Source of the DNA: an uncultured Flavobacteriaceae bacterium
GTDB lineage: Bacteria; Bacteroidota; Bacteroidia; Flavobacteriales; Flavobacteriaceae
Assembly: GCA_937923515.1 (NCBI GenBank)
Contig: CALDUF010000068.1
Span: forward strand, 1 to 51,309
DNA length: 51,309 nt
Reading direction: 5' to 3'
The notes below the pieces were generated by a model. It saw nothing but the letters and a program-made list of their open reading frames with translations. It was not told the origin of the DNA and did no database searches. The translations under genes were made by a program, and so were the position numbers. Below are positions 27,080 to 34,987 of the stretch, one piece after another. Each line of letters opens with the position of its first letter. Within the stretch, counting starts at the first letter, position 1.

Positions 27080-27844
27080 ATGATTACAATTGAAACCCTA
27101 GAAAACAAAATAGAGCAAGCTAAAGATTTAGATTTCGGATCAATTTTCAGTGCCTCTATAGAGCTGTTTAAAAAAGTATGGTTACAGGGTTTTGTAACCG
27201 TGCTTTTAAGTATGTTACTCATGTTGCCATTCTATATTTTAATGTATATACCGCTAATTGCTATGGGCGTTATGGATCCTGAAGCTTTAAATAGTGGTGG
27301 CGAACCAAATTGGGCTATAATGTTGCCTTTTTACGGTATGGCTATAATTTTTTCTTTTTTTGCGATGATTATTGGTGTAGGTCTAAAAGCCGCTTTTTTT
27401 AGAATTTGTAAGTCTAAAGATTTAAATACAGCAGTAAATGATGATTATTTTTACTTTTTTAAAAAACCATATTTTGGAAAAACATGTAAAATAGGAGCGA
27501 TATCTTTTGGCTTAATTATAGGTGCTTACGTGTTGTGTTTTTTTCCGGTTATTTATATTATGGTTCCCGTTACGGTTATTAATGTAATTTATGCATTTAA
27601 CCCAGATATGTCTGCGTCTGATATTGTGAAAGCTAGTTTTAAATTGGGTAATAAAAAATGGCTTATCATTTTTGGTTTAACTATTATTTCTGGATTTTTA
27701 GCAGGTATAGTAGGCATGATTATGTGTTTTTTTGGGGTTCTTTTTACGTCGTCTTTTGCTTCAATTCCCGTGTATTATATTTACAGAGAGGCTATTGGTT
27801 TTGATGGTAAAACCGAGATAGAACAAATAGGAACTGGAGAATAA
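27080..27844 (+). CDS. Multi-pass membrane protein, second of a tandem pair
   Basis: This 254-residue paralogue of the preceding gene matches it collinearly: LDFGSIFSASIELFKKVW, NDDYFYFFKKPYFGKT, LGNKKWLIIFG and YREAIGFDGKTEIEQIG. It also has about six helices. The conserved aromatic DDYFYFF loop and LGNKKW segment probably mark functional sites. The two genes most likely arose by duplication and may form a heteromeric membrane complex; that is inference. A weak hairpin (27872-27895) follows the stop. Confidence 0.7.
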   Translation: MITIETLENKIEQAKDLDFGSIFSASIELFKKVWLQGFVTVLLSMLLMLPFYILMYIPLIAMGVMDPEALNSGGEPNWAIMLPFYGMAIIFSFFAMIIGVGLKAAFFRICKSKDLNTAVNDDYFYFFKKPYFGKTCKIGAISFGLIIGAYVLCFFPVIYIMVPVTVINVIYAFNPDMSASDIVKASFKLGNKKWLIIFGLTIISGFLAGIVGMIMCFFGVLFTSSFASIPVYYIYREAIGFDGKTEIEQIGTGE

Positions 27845-27967
27845 CCTAATGCTATGTGCCACCATAAATCTAAAACCAGCACGTTTTGGGGTTTTGCCTT
27901 TTATATTTTATATAGATAGTAGTTTAATATAAATACGACTATAATTATACCATTTAAATTATTTTGT

Positions 27968-28888
27968 TTGTATCAGTTAATTACTTTAAGAAGAATTATC
28001 GTTTTTACGGTATGTGTTTTGGGATTTCAGAGTTTAGAATCTCAAAACCAGCAGATTGATCTTAAAATAAGTAATGATAAATTTGTACTTCAAGACAGAT
28101 ATTACACCAGTGGATTGCATTTTTCATATCGAAAAATTTTAGAGAATAATTTTTTATTTAAACAACAAGAGCGTCAAAAATTACAACTCAATATCACATT
28201 AGGCAATGAAACGTATACACCAAGTAACCTTTTTTCTTTTAATGTAAATGATTTTGATCGTCCTTATGCAGGTTGGTTGTTTCTGGCAGCAGAATTAGCC
28301 AAAATAAAATCAAAATCTGCATTATTTCTATCTGTAGAAAGTGGTGTTACAGGAGAAGCATCTTTGTCAGGTGAATTGCAAAATGCATTTCATGAATTAT
28401 TAAATATCGAAATACCTACATGGCAAGATGAGATAGCCTTTAAATGGCTTTTAAATTTAAAATTAAAGCAAGTGTATGATTTTCCTTTAGGTAAAAATGT
28501 TAGCATTCAAAACCATACTGCATTTAGTTTAGGTAGTAAAGACGTGTATGCAAAAAATGATGTGTTTTTATTTTTTGGAAAGTTTAGTAAACTTCAAAAT
28601 TCTTATAGATTGAATGCGCTAGATACAGCATCAAGCAAGGAATTTTTCGGTTTTGTTGGTGGTGGTTACAAATACGTGGCATTAAATACATTAATACAGG
28701 GGAGTCCATTTAATGATAAAGATCCTTTTACTACAATTGCAGAACCTCATGTGTTTAGTCTGCAGGCAGGAAGTGTTTTAAGAACAAAAAAACATCTATT
28801 TAAATTAGAGTTTAATTACAATACAAAAGAAACACCATTGTCTGAATCTCATCTATATGGTGCGTTAACTTTTGGTTTCATTTTTTAA
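27968..28888 (+). CDS. LpxR-family lipid A 3'-O-deacylase
   Basis: This 306-residue outer-membrane barrel has the LpxR hallmarks: ISNDKFVLQDRYYTSGLHFSY at the N-terminus of the mature protein, FDRPYAGWLF, and GVTGEASLSGELQNAFHELL in which the catalytic His (His142) and preceding Gln are kept. LpxR removes the 3'-acyloxyacyl group of lipid A from the outside of the cell. A signal peptide ends near LESQ. The only workable start is TTG 27968, since no in-frame ATG lies before the signal peptide, so the exact start is uncertain. It ends with Phe, as expected for a barrel. Confidence 0.82.
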   Translation: MYQLITLRRIIVFTVCVLGFQSLESQNQQIDLKISNDKFVLQDRYYTSGLHFSYRKILENNFLFKQQERQKLQLNITLGNETYTPSNLFSFNVNDFDRPYAGWLFLAAELAKIKSKSALFLSVESGVTGEASLSGELQNAFHELLNIEIPTWQDEIAFKWLLNLKLKQVYDFPLGKNVSIQNHTAFSLGSKDVYAKNDVFLFFGKFSKLQNSYRLNALDTASSKEFFGFVGGGYKYVALNTLIQGSPFNDKDPFTTIAEPHVFSLQAGSVLRTKKHLFKLEFNYNTKETPLSESHLYGALTFGFIF

Positions 28889-28971
28889 TAAAATTTGAAA
28901 GTATTGTACTGTTTTTTGTGATAACATTAGGTAAAATATCGATAAATTACGCAGATAAACTTTTTTTCATA

Positions 28972-28979
28972 TACATTTG
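28972..28979 (+). promoter_or_regulatory. TACATTTG promoter box for topA
   Basis: This perfect TAnnTTTG -7 match lies 19 bases before ATG 28999. No TTG is seen at the -33 spacing. The leader would be short. Confidence 0.5.
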
Positions 28980-28998
28980 TAGCTTCAAAAAATGATGT

Positions 28999-31521
28999 AT
29001 GGCGAAGAATTTAGTAATAGTTGAGTCACCAGCCAAGGCAAAAACTATAGAAAAATTTCTAGGTAAAGATTTTAAGGTAGAATCTAGTTTTGGACATATT
29101 GCAGACCTTCCTTCAAAGGAATTGGGTGTAGATGTTGAAGGCGATTTTAAACCTAAATACCAAGTTTCAAAAGATAAAAAGGAAGTTGTAAAAAAACTTA
29201 AGGCACTTGCAAAAAAAGCTGAAATGGTATGGCTAGCTAGTGATGAGGATCGCGAGGGTGAAGCTATTGCGTGGCATTTAGCAGAAACTTTAAATTTAGA
29301 TAAAGCCAAAACAAAGCGTATTGTTTTCCATGAGATTACAAAAGCTGCTATAAAAAAAGCTATCGAAAACCCAAGAGGTATCGATTACGATTTGGTTGAT
29401 GCGCAACAAGCCAGACGTGTTTTAGATAGAATAGTAGGTTACGAATTGTCGCCCGTACTTTGGCGAAAAGTAAAAGGCGGCTTATCTGCAGGTCGTGTAC
29501 AATCCGTTTCGGTGCGATTAATAGTAGAAAAAGAGCGCGAAATTCAAGGGTTCACACCACAAGCTTCGTTTAGAATTGATGCCGAATTTTCTAATGAAGA
29601 CGGCCAATCATTTAAAGCAAAACTTCCAAAGAATTTTAAAACCAAAGATGAAGCGTACAAGTTTTTAGAAGCTAATGCTAAAGCAGATTTTAAGGTTGCA
29701 GACCTTCAAAAGAAACCAGCAAAAAAATCGCCTGCTGCACCGTTTACAACCTCTACTTTACAGCAAGAGGCCTCAAGAAAATTATATTTTTCAGTGAGTA
29801 AAACCATGACGATGGCGCAACGCCTGTATGAAGCGGGATTGATTACTTATATGAGAACTGATAGTGTAAACCTGTCTGACGAAGCAAAACAAGGCGCACA
29901 AGCAGAAATTAAAAATGCATACGGTGATAATTACAGTGCACCACGAAATTACAAAGGAAAATCTAAAGGTGCTCAAGAAGCACATGAAGCAATACGACCT
30001 ACAGATTTTTCTAGACATTCAGTAGATATAGATAGAGACCAAGCAAGGTTGTACGATTTAATATGGAAACGTGCCATAGCATCTCAAATGAGTGATGCGC
30101 AATTAGAACGTACAAACGTAAAAATAGAAGCATCAACACATAATGAAACATTTACTGCAAATGGAGAGGTTATTAAGTTTGATGGTTTCTTAAAAGTATA
30201 CTTAGAGGGTACGGATGATGAAGATATAGAGCAAGATGGCATGCTACCTGCTTTAAAAGTAAGTGAAACATTATTGAATAGCTTTATTTCTGCTACAGAG
30301 CGTTACACGCGTCCGCCAGCAAGATATACTGAAGCGTCTTTAGTGAAAAAACTTGAAGAGTTAGGCATTGGTCGTCCATCTACGTATGCACCAACAATTT
30401 CAACTATTCAGAATAGAAATTATGTAGAGAAAGGTACGGTTGAAGGTGTAGAGCGTAAATACACTCAGTTAAAACTTCAAAACGGAAACGTAGCAGATGT
30501 TACACTTTCTGAAAAGGTAGGCTCTGATAAAGGTAAATTAGTACCAACTGATATTGGAATGATTGTTACCGACTTTTTGGTAAATCATTTTGAAGCTATT
30601 TTAGATTATAATTTTACAGCAAAAGTTGAAGAAGATTTTGATGAAATAGCAGAAGGAAAGGAAGATTGGAAAGAAATGATGCAGTCGTTCTATAAAAAAT
30701 TCCACCCTGTAGTAGAAGATGTAAAGGAAAATGCAGATAGAGAATCTGGAGAGCGCATATTAGGAGAAGATCCAAAAACGGGAAAACGCGTTAGTGTGCG
30801 TTTGGGTAAATTTGGTCCTATGGTACAAATAGGTACTGTAGATGACGAAGAAAAACCACAATTTGCTAGCTTAAGCCCAGACCAACAGTTAAATACAATT
30901 ACTTACGAAGAGGCGATGGACCTGTTTCAGTTGCCTAAAAGTTTAGGAACTTACGAAGGTGAGGATATACAAGTTAACAATGGGCGTTATGGGCCTTACG
31001 TAAAATTTGGAGATGCCTTTGTGTCTTTACCAAAAGGTACAGATCCTTTAAGTGTAGAATTAGATGATGCTATTATTTTAATTAAAGAAAAACAAAAAGC
31101 AGATGCACCTATATATATGTATAAGGACTTACCTGTACAAAAAGGTAAAGGACGTTTTGGACCATTTATAAAATGGAACAACATGTTTATTAACGTAAAC
31201 AAGAAATACGATTGGGATAATTTGTCTGATGAAGATATAGTTGAATTAATTGAAGTAAAAATTCAAAAAGAAATAGATAAAGTTATCCATAATTGGGAAG
31301 ACGAAGGCATTCGTGTTGAAAAAGCAAGGTGGGGAAGACACAACGTTATTAAAGGGAAAGTAAAAGTAGAGCTTCCCAAAACTGTTGATGTTACAGATAT
31401 GACGTTAGAAGAAGCTAAAGCGCACATTGAAACCAAAGCACCCAAGAAAAAAGCAACAAAAAAGAAGACAGCTACAAAAAGGAAGACTACAACAAAAAAG
31501 AAGACAGCAACAAAAAAATAA
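28999..31521 (+). CDS. topA: DNA topoisomerase I
   Basis: This 840-residue type IA topoisomerase relaxes negative supercoils. The Toprim domain is at the N-terminus (VIVESPAKAKTIEKFLG, and ASDEDREGEAIAWHL with the acidic metal triad). The catalytic tyrosine is Tyr284 in LITYMRTDSVNLS. GIGRPSTYAPTI follows in the core. The C-terminal part has repeated GRFGPFIKW-like units (GKFGPMVQ, GRYGPYVKFG, GRFGPFIKW), zinc-free topoisomerase C-terminal repeats. It ends in a Lys/Thr-rich tail of about 28 residues made of short AAG/ACA codon repeats, a non-specific DNA-binding tail. The arginase-fold gene follows after 15 bases. Confidence 0.97.
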   Translation: MAKNLVIVESPAKAKTIEKFLGKDFKVESSFGHIADLPSKELGVDVEGDFKPKYQVSKDKKEVVKKLKALAKKAEMVWLASDEDREGEAIAWHLAETLNLDKAKTKRIVFHEITKAAIKKAIENPRGIDYDLVDAQQARRVLDRIVGYELSPVLWRKVKGGLSAGRVQSVSVRLIVEKEREIQGFTPQASFRIDAEFSNEDGQSFKAKLPKNFKTKDEAYKFLEANAKADFKVADLQKKPAKKSPAAPFTTSTLQQEASRKLYFSVSKTMTMAQRLYEAGLITYMRTDSVNLSDEAKQGAQAEIKNAYGDNYSAPRNYKGKSKGAQEAHEAIRPTDFSRHSVDIDRDQARLYDLIWKRAIASQMSDAQLERTNVKIEASTHNETFTANGEVIKFDGFLKVYLEGTDDEDIEQDGMLPALKVSETLLNSFISATERYTRPPARYTEASLVKKLEELGIGRPSTYAPTISTIQNRNYVEKGTVEGVERKYTQLKLQNGNVADVTLSEKVGSDKGKLVPTDIGMIVTDFLVNHFEAILDYNFTAKVEEDFDEIAEGKEDWKEMMQSFYKKFHPVVEDVKENADRESGERILGEDPKTGKRVSVRLGKFGPMVQIGTVDDEEKPQFASLSPDQQLNTITYEEAMDLFQLPKSLGTYEGEDIQVNNGRYGPYVKFGDAFVSLPKGTDPLSVELDDAIILIKEKQKADAPIYMYKDLPVQKGKGRFGPFIKWNNMFINVNKKYDWDNLSDEDIVELIEVKIQKEIDKVIHNWEDEGIRVEKARWGRHNVIKGKVKVELPKTVDVTDMTLEEAKAHIETKAPKKKATKKKTATKRKTTTKKKTATKK

Positions 31522-31536
31522 ATTGCACCTAACACC

Positions 31537-32703
31537 ATGAATTTTAATTTTCTCTCTCCGGTAACCGATAATGTTTTAGCACATAACGCATTATTATCAG
31601 TGCAAGCTCTGGGGAGAAAATTACGCATTCATTCTACACAAAATGGTATTCCAGAACTAGAAGGTGTTCATATTGCAATTTTAGGCGTTATTGAAAATAG
31701 AAATGATGTAGATTACATTGGTGAGTCTTTTAAGTTAGACGAAATACGAAAATCGTTATACGCGTTGTTTCCTGGAAGTTGGAGTACCACCGTAGCCGAT
31801 TTAGGCGATATTAATGCAGGCGAAAGTGTAGAAGACACCTATTTTGCATTAAGAGAAACCATTGAAATTTTAATTAGAAAAAATATTATTCCCGTTTTAT
31901 TGGGTGGCAGTCAAGATTTAACCTATGCAAACTATCGCGCTTATGATGCGCTAATGCCAATGGTGAATTTGGTTAGTATAGATTGTATGTTCGATTTAGG
32001 CGATTCTGCTAAACCTATAAAGAACAATAGTTATGTTGGTAAAATTATATTAGACGAACCTTATAATTTATTCAACTACTCTAATATAGGATACCAAACC
32101 TATTTTAATGCACAAGAAGAAATAGATTTAATGGAGCGCCTGTATTTTGAATCGTATAGGTTGGGTGAAGTTAATAATGATATTACTATTGTAGAGCCAG
32201 TTTTAAGAGATGCTAATATTGTAAGTTTAGATTTAAAATCGGTTAAAGGTGCAGAGGTAAGTTTAAAACAAAAGTTTTCTCCAAACGGATTGGACGGTAC
32301 TGCCATTTGTGCCATATCTAGATATGCTGGTATAAGTAATAAAGTAAGTTCGTTTGGTATTTACGAATATAAAGCCTCTAATGACGACGAAATATCATCA
32401 ATGCTCATCGCTCAAATTATATGGTATTTTATTGAAGGTGTAAATTGCAGGGTAAAGGATGACGATTTTTCAGATGAAAGGAGCTACCAAAAATTCTATA
32501 CTTTGGTAGAATCTCACGAGTTAGTGTTTTATAAAAGTAATAAAACAGGACGTTGGTGGGTTGAGATTCCTTTTTTAGCTGAAGTGAATAATAAATTAAA
32601 AAGACACACGTTATTACCATGCACGCATCAAGATTACCTAGACGCGTGCAATGATAAAGTGCCAAACCGCTGGTTTAAAGCATTTCAGAAGAATTCAGTG
32701 TGA
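31537..32703 (+). CDS. Arginase/formimidoylglutamase-fold protein with altered metal site
   Basis: This 388-residue protein has the ureohydrolase (arginase, agmatinase, formimidoylglutamase) fold, but most Mn-binding residues are replaced. GGDHS is GGSQD (Gln126), DAHxD is DCMFD (Met151, with Asp149 and Asp153 kept), SxDxD is SLDLK (Asp232 kept, Lys234), and the late Glu position is Ala256 in GLDGTAIC. Flavobacterial homologues beside topA and gldK are usually called formimidoylglutamase. With this site, hydrolase activity looks doubtful and a structural or regulatory role is possible. It lies 15 bases after topA and 160 bases before gldK. Confidence 0.82.
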   Translation: MNFNFLSPVTDNVLAHNALLSVQALGRKLRIHSTQNGIPELEGVHIAILGVIENRNDVDYIGESFKLDEIRKSLYALFPGSWSTTVADLGDINAGESVEDTYFALRETIEILIRKNIIPVLLGGSQDLTYANYRAYDALMPMVNLVSIDCMFDLGDSAKPIKNNSYVGKIILDEPYNLFNYSNIGYQTYFNAQEEIDLMERLYFESYRLGEVNNDITIVEPVLRDANIVSLDLKSVKGAEVSLKQKFSPNGLDGTAICAISRYAGISNKVSSFGIYEYKASNDDEISSMLIAQIIWYFIEGVNCRVKDDDFSDERSYQKFYTLVESHELVFYKSNKTGRWWVEIPFLAEVNNKLKRHTLLPCTHQDYLDACNDKVPNRWFKAFQKNSV

Positions 32704-32735
32704 TGGACAAAACATAGTCAAAATGTTGATTTAAT

Positions 32736-32766
32736 CGGTGAAATGCCAAATTTTTACGATGAAATG
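32736..32766 (+). repeat. Direct repeat CGRTGAAATG upstream of gldK
   Basis: CGGTGAAATG (32736-32745) and CGATGAAATG (32757-32766) are identical except for one base and start 21 bases apart, two helical turns. They lie just upstream of the predicted gldK promoter, where an activator would bind. Confidence 0.5.
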
Positions 32767-32786
32767 TTATTTTTTTAGATAAAAAG

Positions 32787-32817
32787 TTGTTTTTTCGAAA
32801 ATATATAAATATGTTTA
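32787..32817 (+). promoter_or_regulatory. Predicted promoter of the gldKLMN operon
   Basis: TTG (32787-32789) is followed after 20 bases by TATGTTTA (32810-32817), matching the Bacteroidota TTG-N20-TAnnTTTG pattern with one mismatch at the last base. It lies about 45 bases before the gldK start. Confidence 0.6.
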
Positions 32818-32865
32818 CGCTCTCAAAGATGAAGCTATAATAATTAACCTCGAGTTTCTATGATT

Positions 32866-34230
32866 ATGAAGAAGTTTATTTTATTAACCGCAGTATTAAC
32901 TTTACTTGCTAGTTGTGGCTCTAAAGATAGAGGAGAACTAGTAGGAGTTAAAGGGAAAAATTGGCATCCAGAAAAGCCTTATGGTATGGAGCTAGTTCCT
33001 GGTGGTGCATTTATAATGGGTAAGGCCGATGATGACCTTGCAGGTGTTAGTGATGCACCTGGAAAAACTGTTACAGTAAGAGCCTTCTATATGGATGCTA
33101 CTGAGATAACAAACAGTGAGTACCGTCAATTTGTACATTGGGTTAGAGATTCTGTTCTTAGAATGGAACTTGCTAAACTTGCTGATGATGTTGGGTTAAC
33201 CCCAACAGATGCAGGTACCATTGGAGAATATGCATTTAAAGATGCAGATCCTGATAACATGTCGGTTTACGAAAAGTATATGTATGAAAACTATACAGGA
33301 TTAGGACCAACAGGATATGAAGGCAGAAAAATTAATAAAGATGTAGATTTAGTTTTTGATACTTCAGAATATTTAGATGAGTATTATGCTGAGGTAATGG
33401 ATACAATGTATTTACCTATAGAAGAATCTTACAACGGACAGCGCACGTGGGATGTAAAGAAATTTAAATTCCAGTTCAGTTACATGGACATTCAAGAAGC
33501 TGCAAAAAATAGAGGAATCAGTCGTAGTAAAGTAATTAAGAAAGAAGAAGTTGAAATATATCCTGATACTACGGTATGGATTAGAGATTTCCAATATTCT
33601 TATAACGAGCCTATGCACAACGATTATTTTTGGCACGAAGCTTACGGCGACTACCCTGTAGTTGGTGTTACTTGGAAACAAGCAAAAGCCTTTTGTGAGT
33701 GGAGAACTATTAACAAGAATACATACCAAAAAAGTAAAAAAGGTGCAGCTATGGTGAATAGATTTAGATTACCATCAGAAGCAGAGTGGGAATATGCCGC
33801 TAGAGGTGGCCTTCAAGCAGCTACTTATCCATGGGGTGGACCTTATACTAAAAGTGATAGAGGTTGCTTTATGGCAAACTTTAAGCCTGTGCGTGGCGAT
33901 TATGCTGCAGACCAAGCGTTGTATACAGTAGAAGCAAAATCTTTTGAGCCAAATGATTATAACTTATATAATATGGCTGGTAATGTTTCAGAGTGGGTAA
34001 ATGCATCATACGACCCTGCGTCTTATGAGTATTCATCAACTATAAACCCAAGTGTAAACGATCCTGCTAATAAACGTAAGGTAATTAGAGGTGGTTCTTG
34101 GAAAGATGTGGCTTACTTTTTGCAAGTAAGTTCAAGAGATTACGAATATGCAGATTCTGCAAGAAGTTATATAGGTTTCAGAACCGTTCAAGATTACATG
34201 GGGACAAACGTAACTAAGAACGGGAAATAA
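32866..34230 (+). CDS. gldK: Gliding motility / type IX secretion lipoprotein GldK
   Basis: This 454-residue lipoprotein (signal ending LLASC) has a formylglycine-generating-enzyme-like (SUMF1) fold: MELVPGGAFIMGKADDD, FYMDATEITNSEYRQF, VVGVTWKQAKAFCEW, RLPSEAEWEYAARGG, NMAGNVSEWVNASYD and KVIRGGSWKD. GldK (PorK) sits on the inner face of the outer membrane and with GldN forms the ring of the type IX secretion system. I prefer the second ATG (32866, MKKFILLTA), which gives a normal signal peptide; ATG 32860 would add Met-Ile. It is first in the gldKLMN operon, with an inverted repeat before gldL. Confidence 0.96.
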   Translation: MKKFILLTAVLTLLASCGSKDRGELVGVKGKNWHPEKPYGMELVPGGAFIMGKADDDLAGVSDAPGKTVTVRAFYMDATEITNSEYRQFVHWVRDSVLRMELAKLADDVGLTPTDAGTIGEYAFKDADPDNMSVYEKYMYENYTGLGPTGYEGRKINKDVDLVFDTSEYLDEYYAEVMDTMYLPIEESYNGQRTWDVKKFKFQFSYMDIQEAAKNRGISRSKVIKKEEVEIYPDTTVWIRDFQYSYNEPMHNDYFWHEAYGDYPVVGVTWKQAKAFCEWRTINKNTYQKSKKGAAMVNRFRLPSEAEWEYAARGGLQAATYPWGGPYTKSDRGCFMANFKPVRGDYAADQALYTVEAKSFEPNDYNLYNMAGNVSEWVNASYDPASYEYSSTINPSVNDPANKRKVIRGGSWKDVAYFLQVSSRDYEYADSARSYIGFRTVQDYMGTNVTKNGK

Positions 34231-34273
34231 AGCCTATCAAATCAAATCAGTAATAATAATTAATTTAACCTAC

Positions 34274-34293
34274 TTAAGTAGTTGACTACTTAA
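34274..34293 (+). other. Inverted repeat between gldK and gldL
   Basis: TTAAGTAG (34274-34281) and CTACTTAA (34286-34293) pair perfectly around a four-base loop TTGA. There is no T-run after it, so it is not a simple terminator. It ends 17 bases before the gldL start. Confidence 0.6.
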
Positions 34294-34310
34294 AATTAAA
34301 AACCGAAATT

Positions 34311-34943
34311 ATGGCAAAGTCAAAAGCAAGTAAAAAATTTATGAACATGGCCTATGGCCTTGGAGCAGCAATTGTAATTGTTGGAGCACTCTTTAAAATC
34401 ATTCATTTTGAAATAGGTCCTTTAACAGGAAACGTAATGTTAACTATAGGTCTTGTAACAGAAGCAATCATATTTGCATTATCAGCATTCGAACCAGTAG
34501 AAGAAGAAGTAGATTGGTCTTTAGTATACCCAGAATTAGCTGGTGGACAAGCAGCTGCAAGAGAAACACAAAATCCCAAAGGTGTGTTATCTCAAAAGCT
34601 AGATGAATTATTAAAAGAAGCTAAAATTGATGGAGAATTAATGGCAAGCTTAGGCGAAAGCATTAAAAACTTTGAAGGTGCAGCAAAAGGTATTTCACCA
34701 ACTGTAGATTCTATTCAAGCTACGCAAAAATATGGAGAAGAATTATCATTAGCAGCAGCACAAATGGAATCATTAAATAGCTTATATAAAGTACAGTTAG
34801 AAAGCGTTAACAAGCAAGCTTCAATTAACGAAGAGTCTGTAGAAAATGCTGCAAAATTAAAAGAGCAAATGGCATCTTTAGCGTCTAACTTATCGTCATT
34901 AAATGGCGTTTATGGAGGTATGTTATCTGCAATGAACAAATAA
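34311..34943 (+). CDS. gldL: Type IX secretion motor protein GldL
   Basis: This 210-residue inner-membrane protein has two N-terminal helices (AYGLGAAIVIVGALFKIIHF and VMLTIGLVTEAIIFALSAF) with the conserved Glu of the second helix, which is known to serve the proton-driven GldLM motor. The rest is cytoplasmic and largely helical. Family length and N-terminus (MAKSKASKKFMNMAYG) are standard. With GldM it powers type IX secretion and gliding. Its stop codon forms part of the inverted repeat that separates it from gldM. Confidence 0.96.
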   Translation: MAKSKASKKFMNMAYGLGAAIVIVGALFKIIHFEIGPLTGNVMLTIGLVTEAIIFALSAFEPVEEEVDWSLVYPELAGGQAAARETQNPKGVLSQKLDELLKEAKIDGELMASLGESIKNFEGAAKGISPTVDSIQATQKYGEELSLAAAQMESLNSLYKVQLESVNKQASINEESVENAAKLKEQMASLASNLSSLNGVYGGMLSAMNK

Positions 34944-34984
34944 TTAGGGGTTACCCAAATTTTAATAACCACAAAACCTAATTA
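34941..34984 (+). other. Bipartite inverted repeat between gldL and gldM
   Basis: TAATTAGG (34941-34948), which includes the gldL stop codon, pairs with CCTAATTA (34977-34984). Inside it GGTTA (34949-34953) pairs with TAACC (34966-34970), leaving a six-base bulge and a twelve-base loop. It ends three bases before the gldM ATG and could mask the ribosome site. Confidence 0.6.
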
Positions 34985-34987
34985 AAC

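Noticed and set aside
27872-27895. Terminator after the second paralogous membrane gene
   Set aside because: AAAACC/GGTTTT with a twelve-base loop and only a weak T-run afterwards; too weak to list as a terminator.
31436-31521. Tandem AAG/ACA-rich repeats as a possible microsatellite or mobile remnant
   Set aside because: They encode the in-frame Lys/Thr-rich tail of topoisomerase I, a common low-complexity DNA-binding tail.
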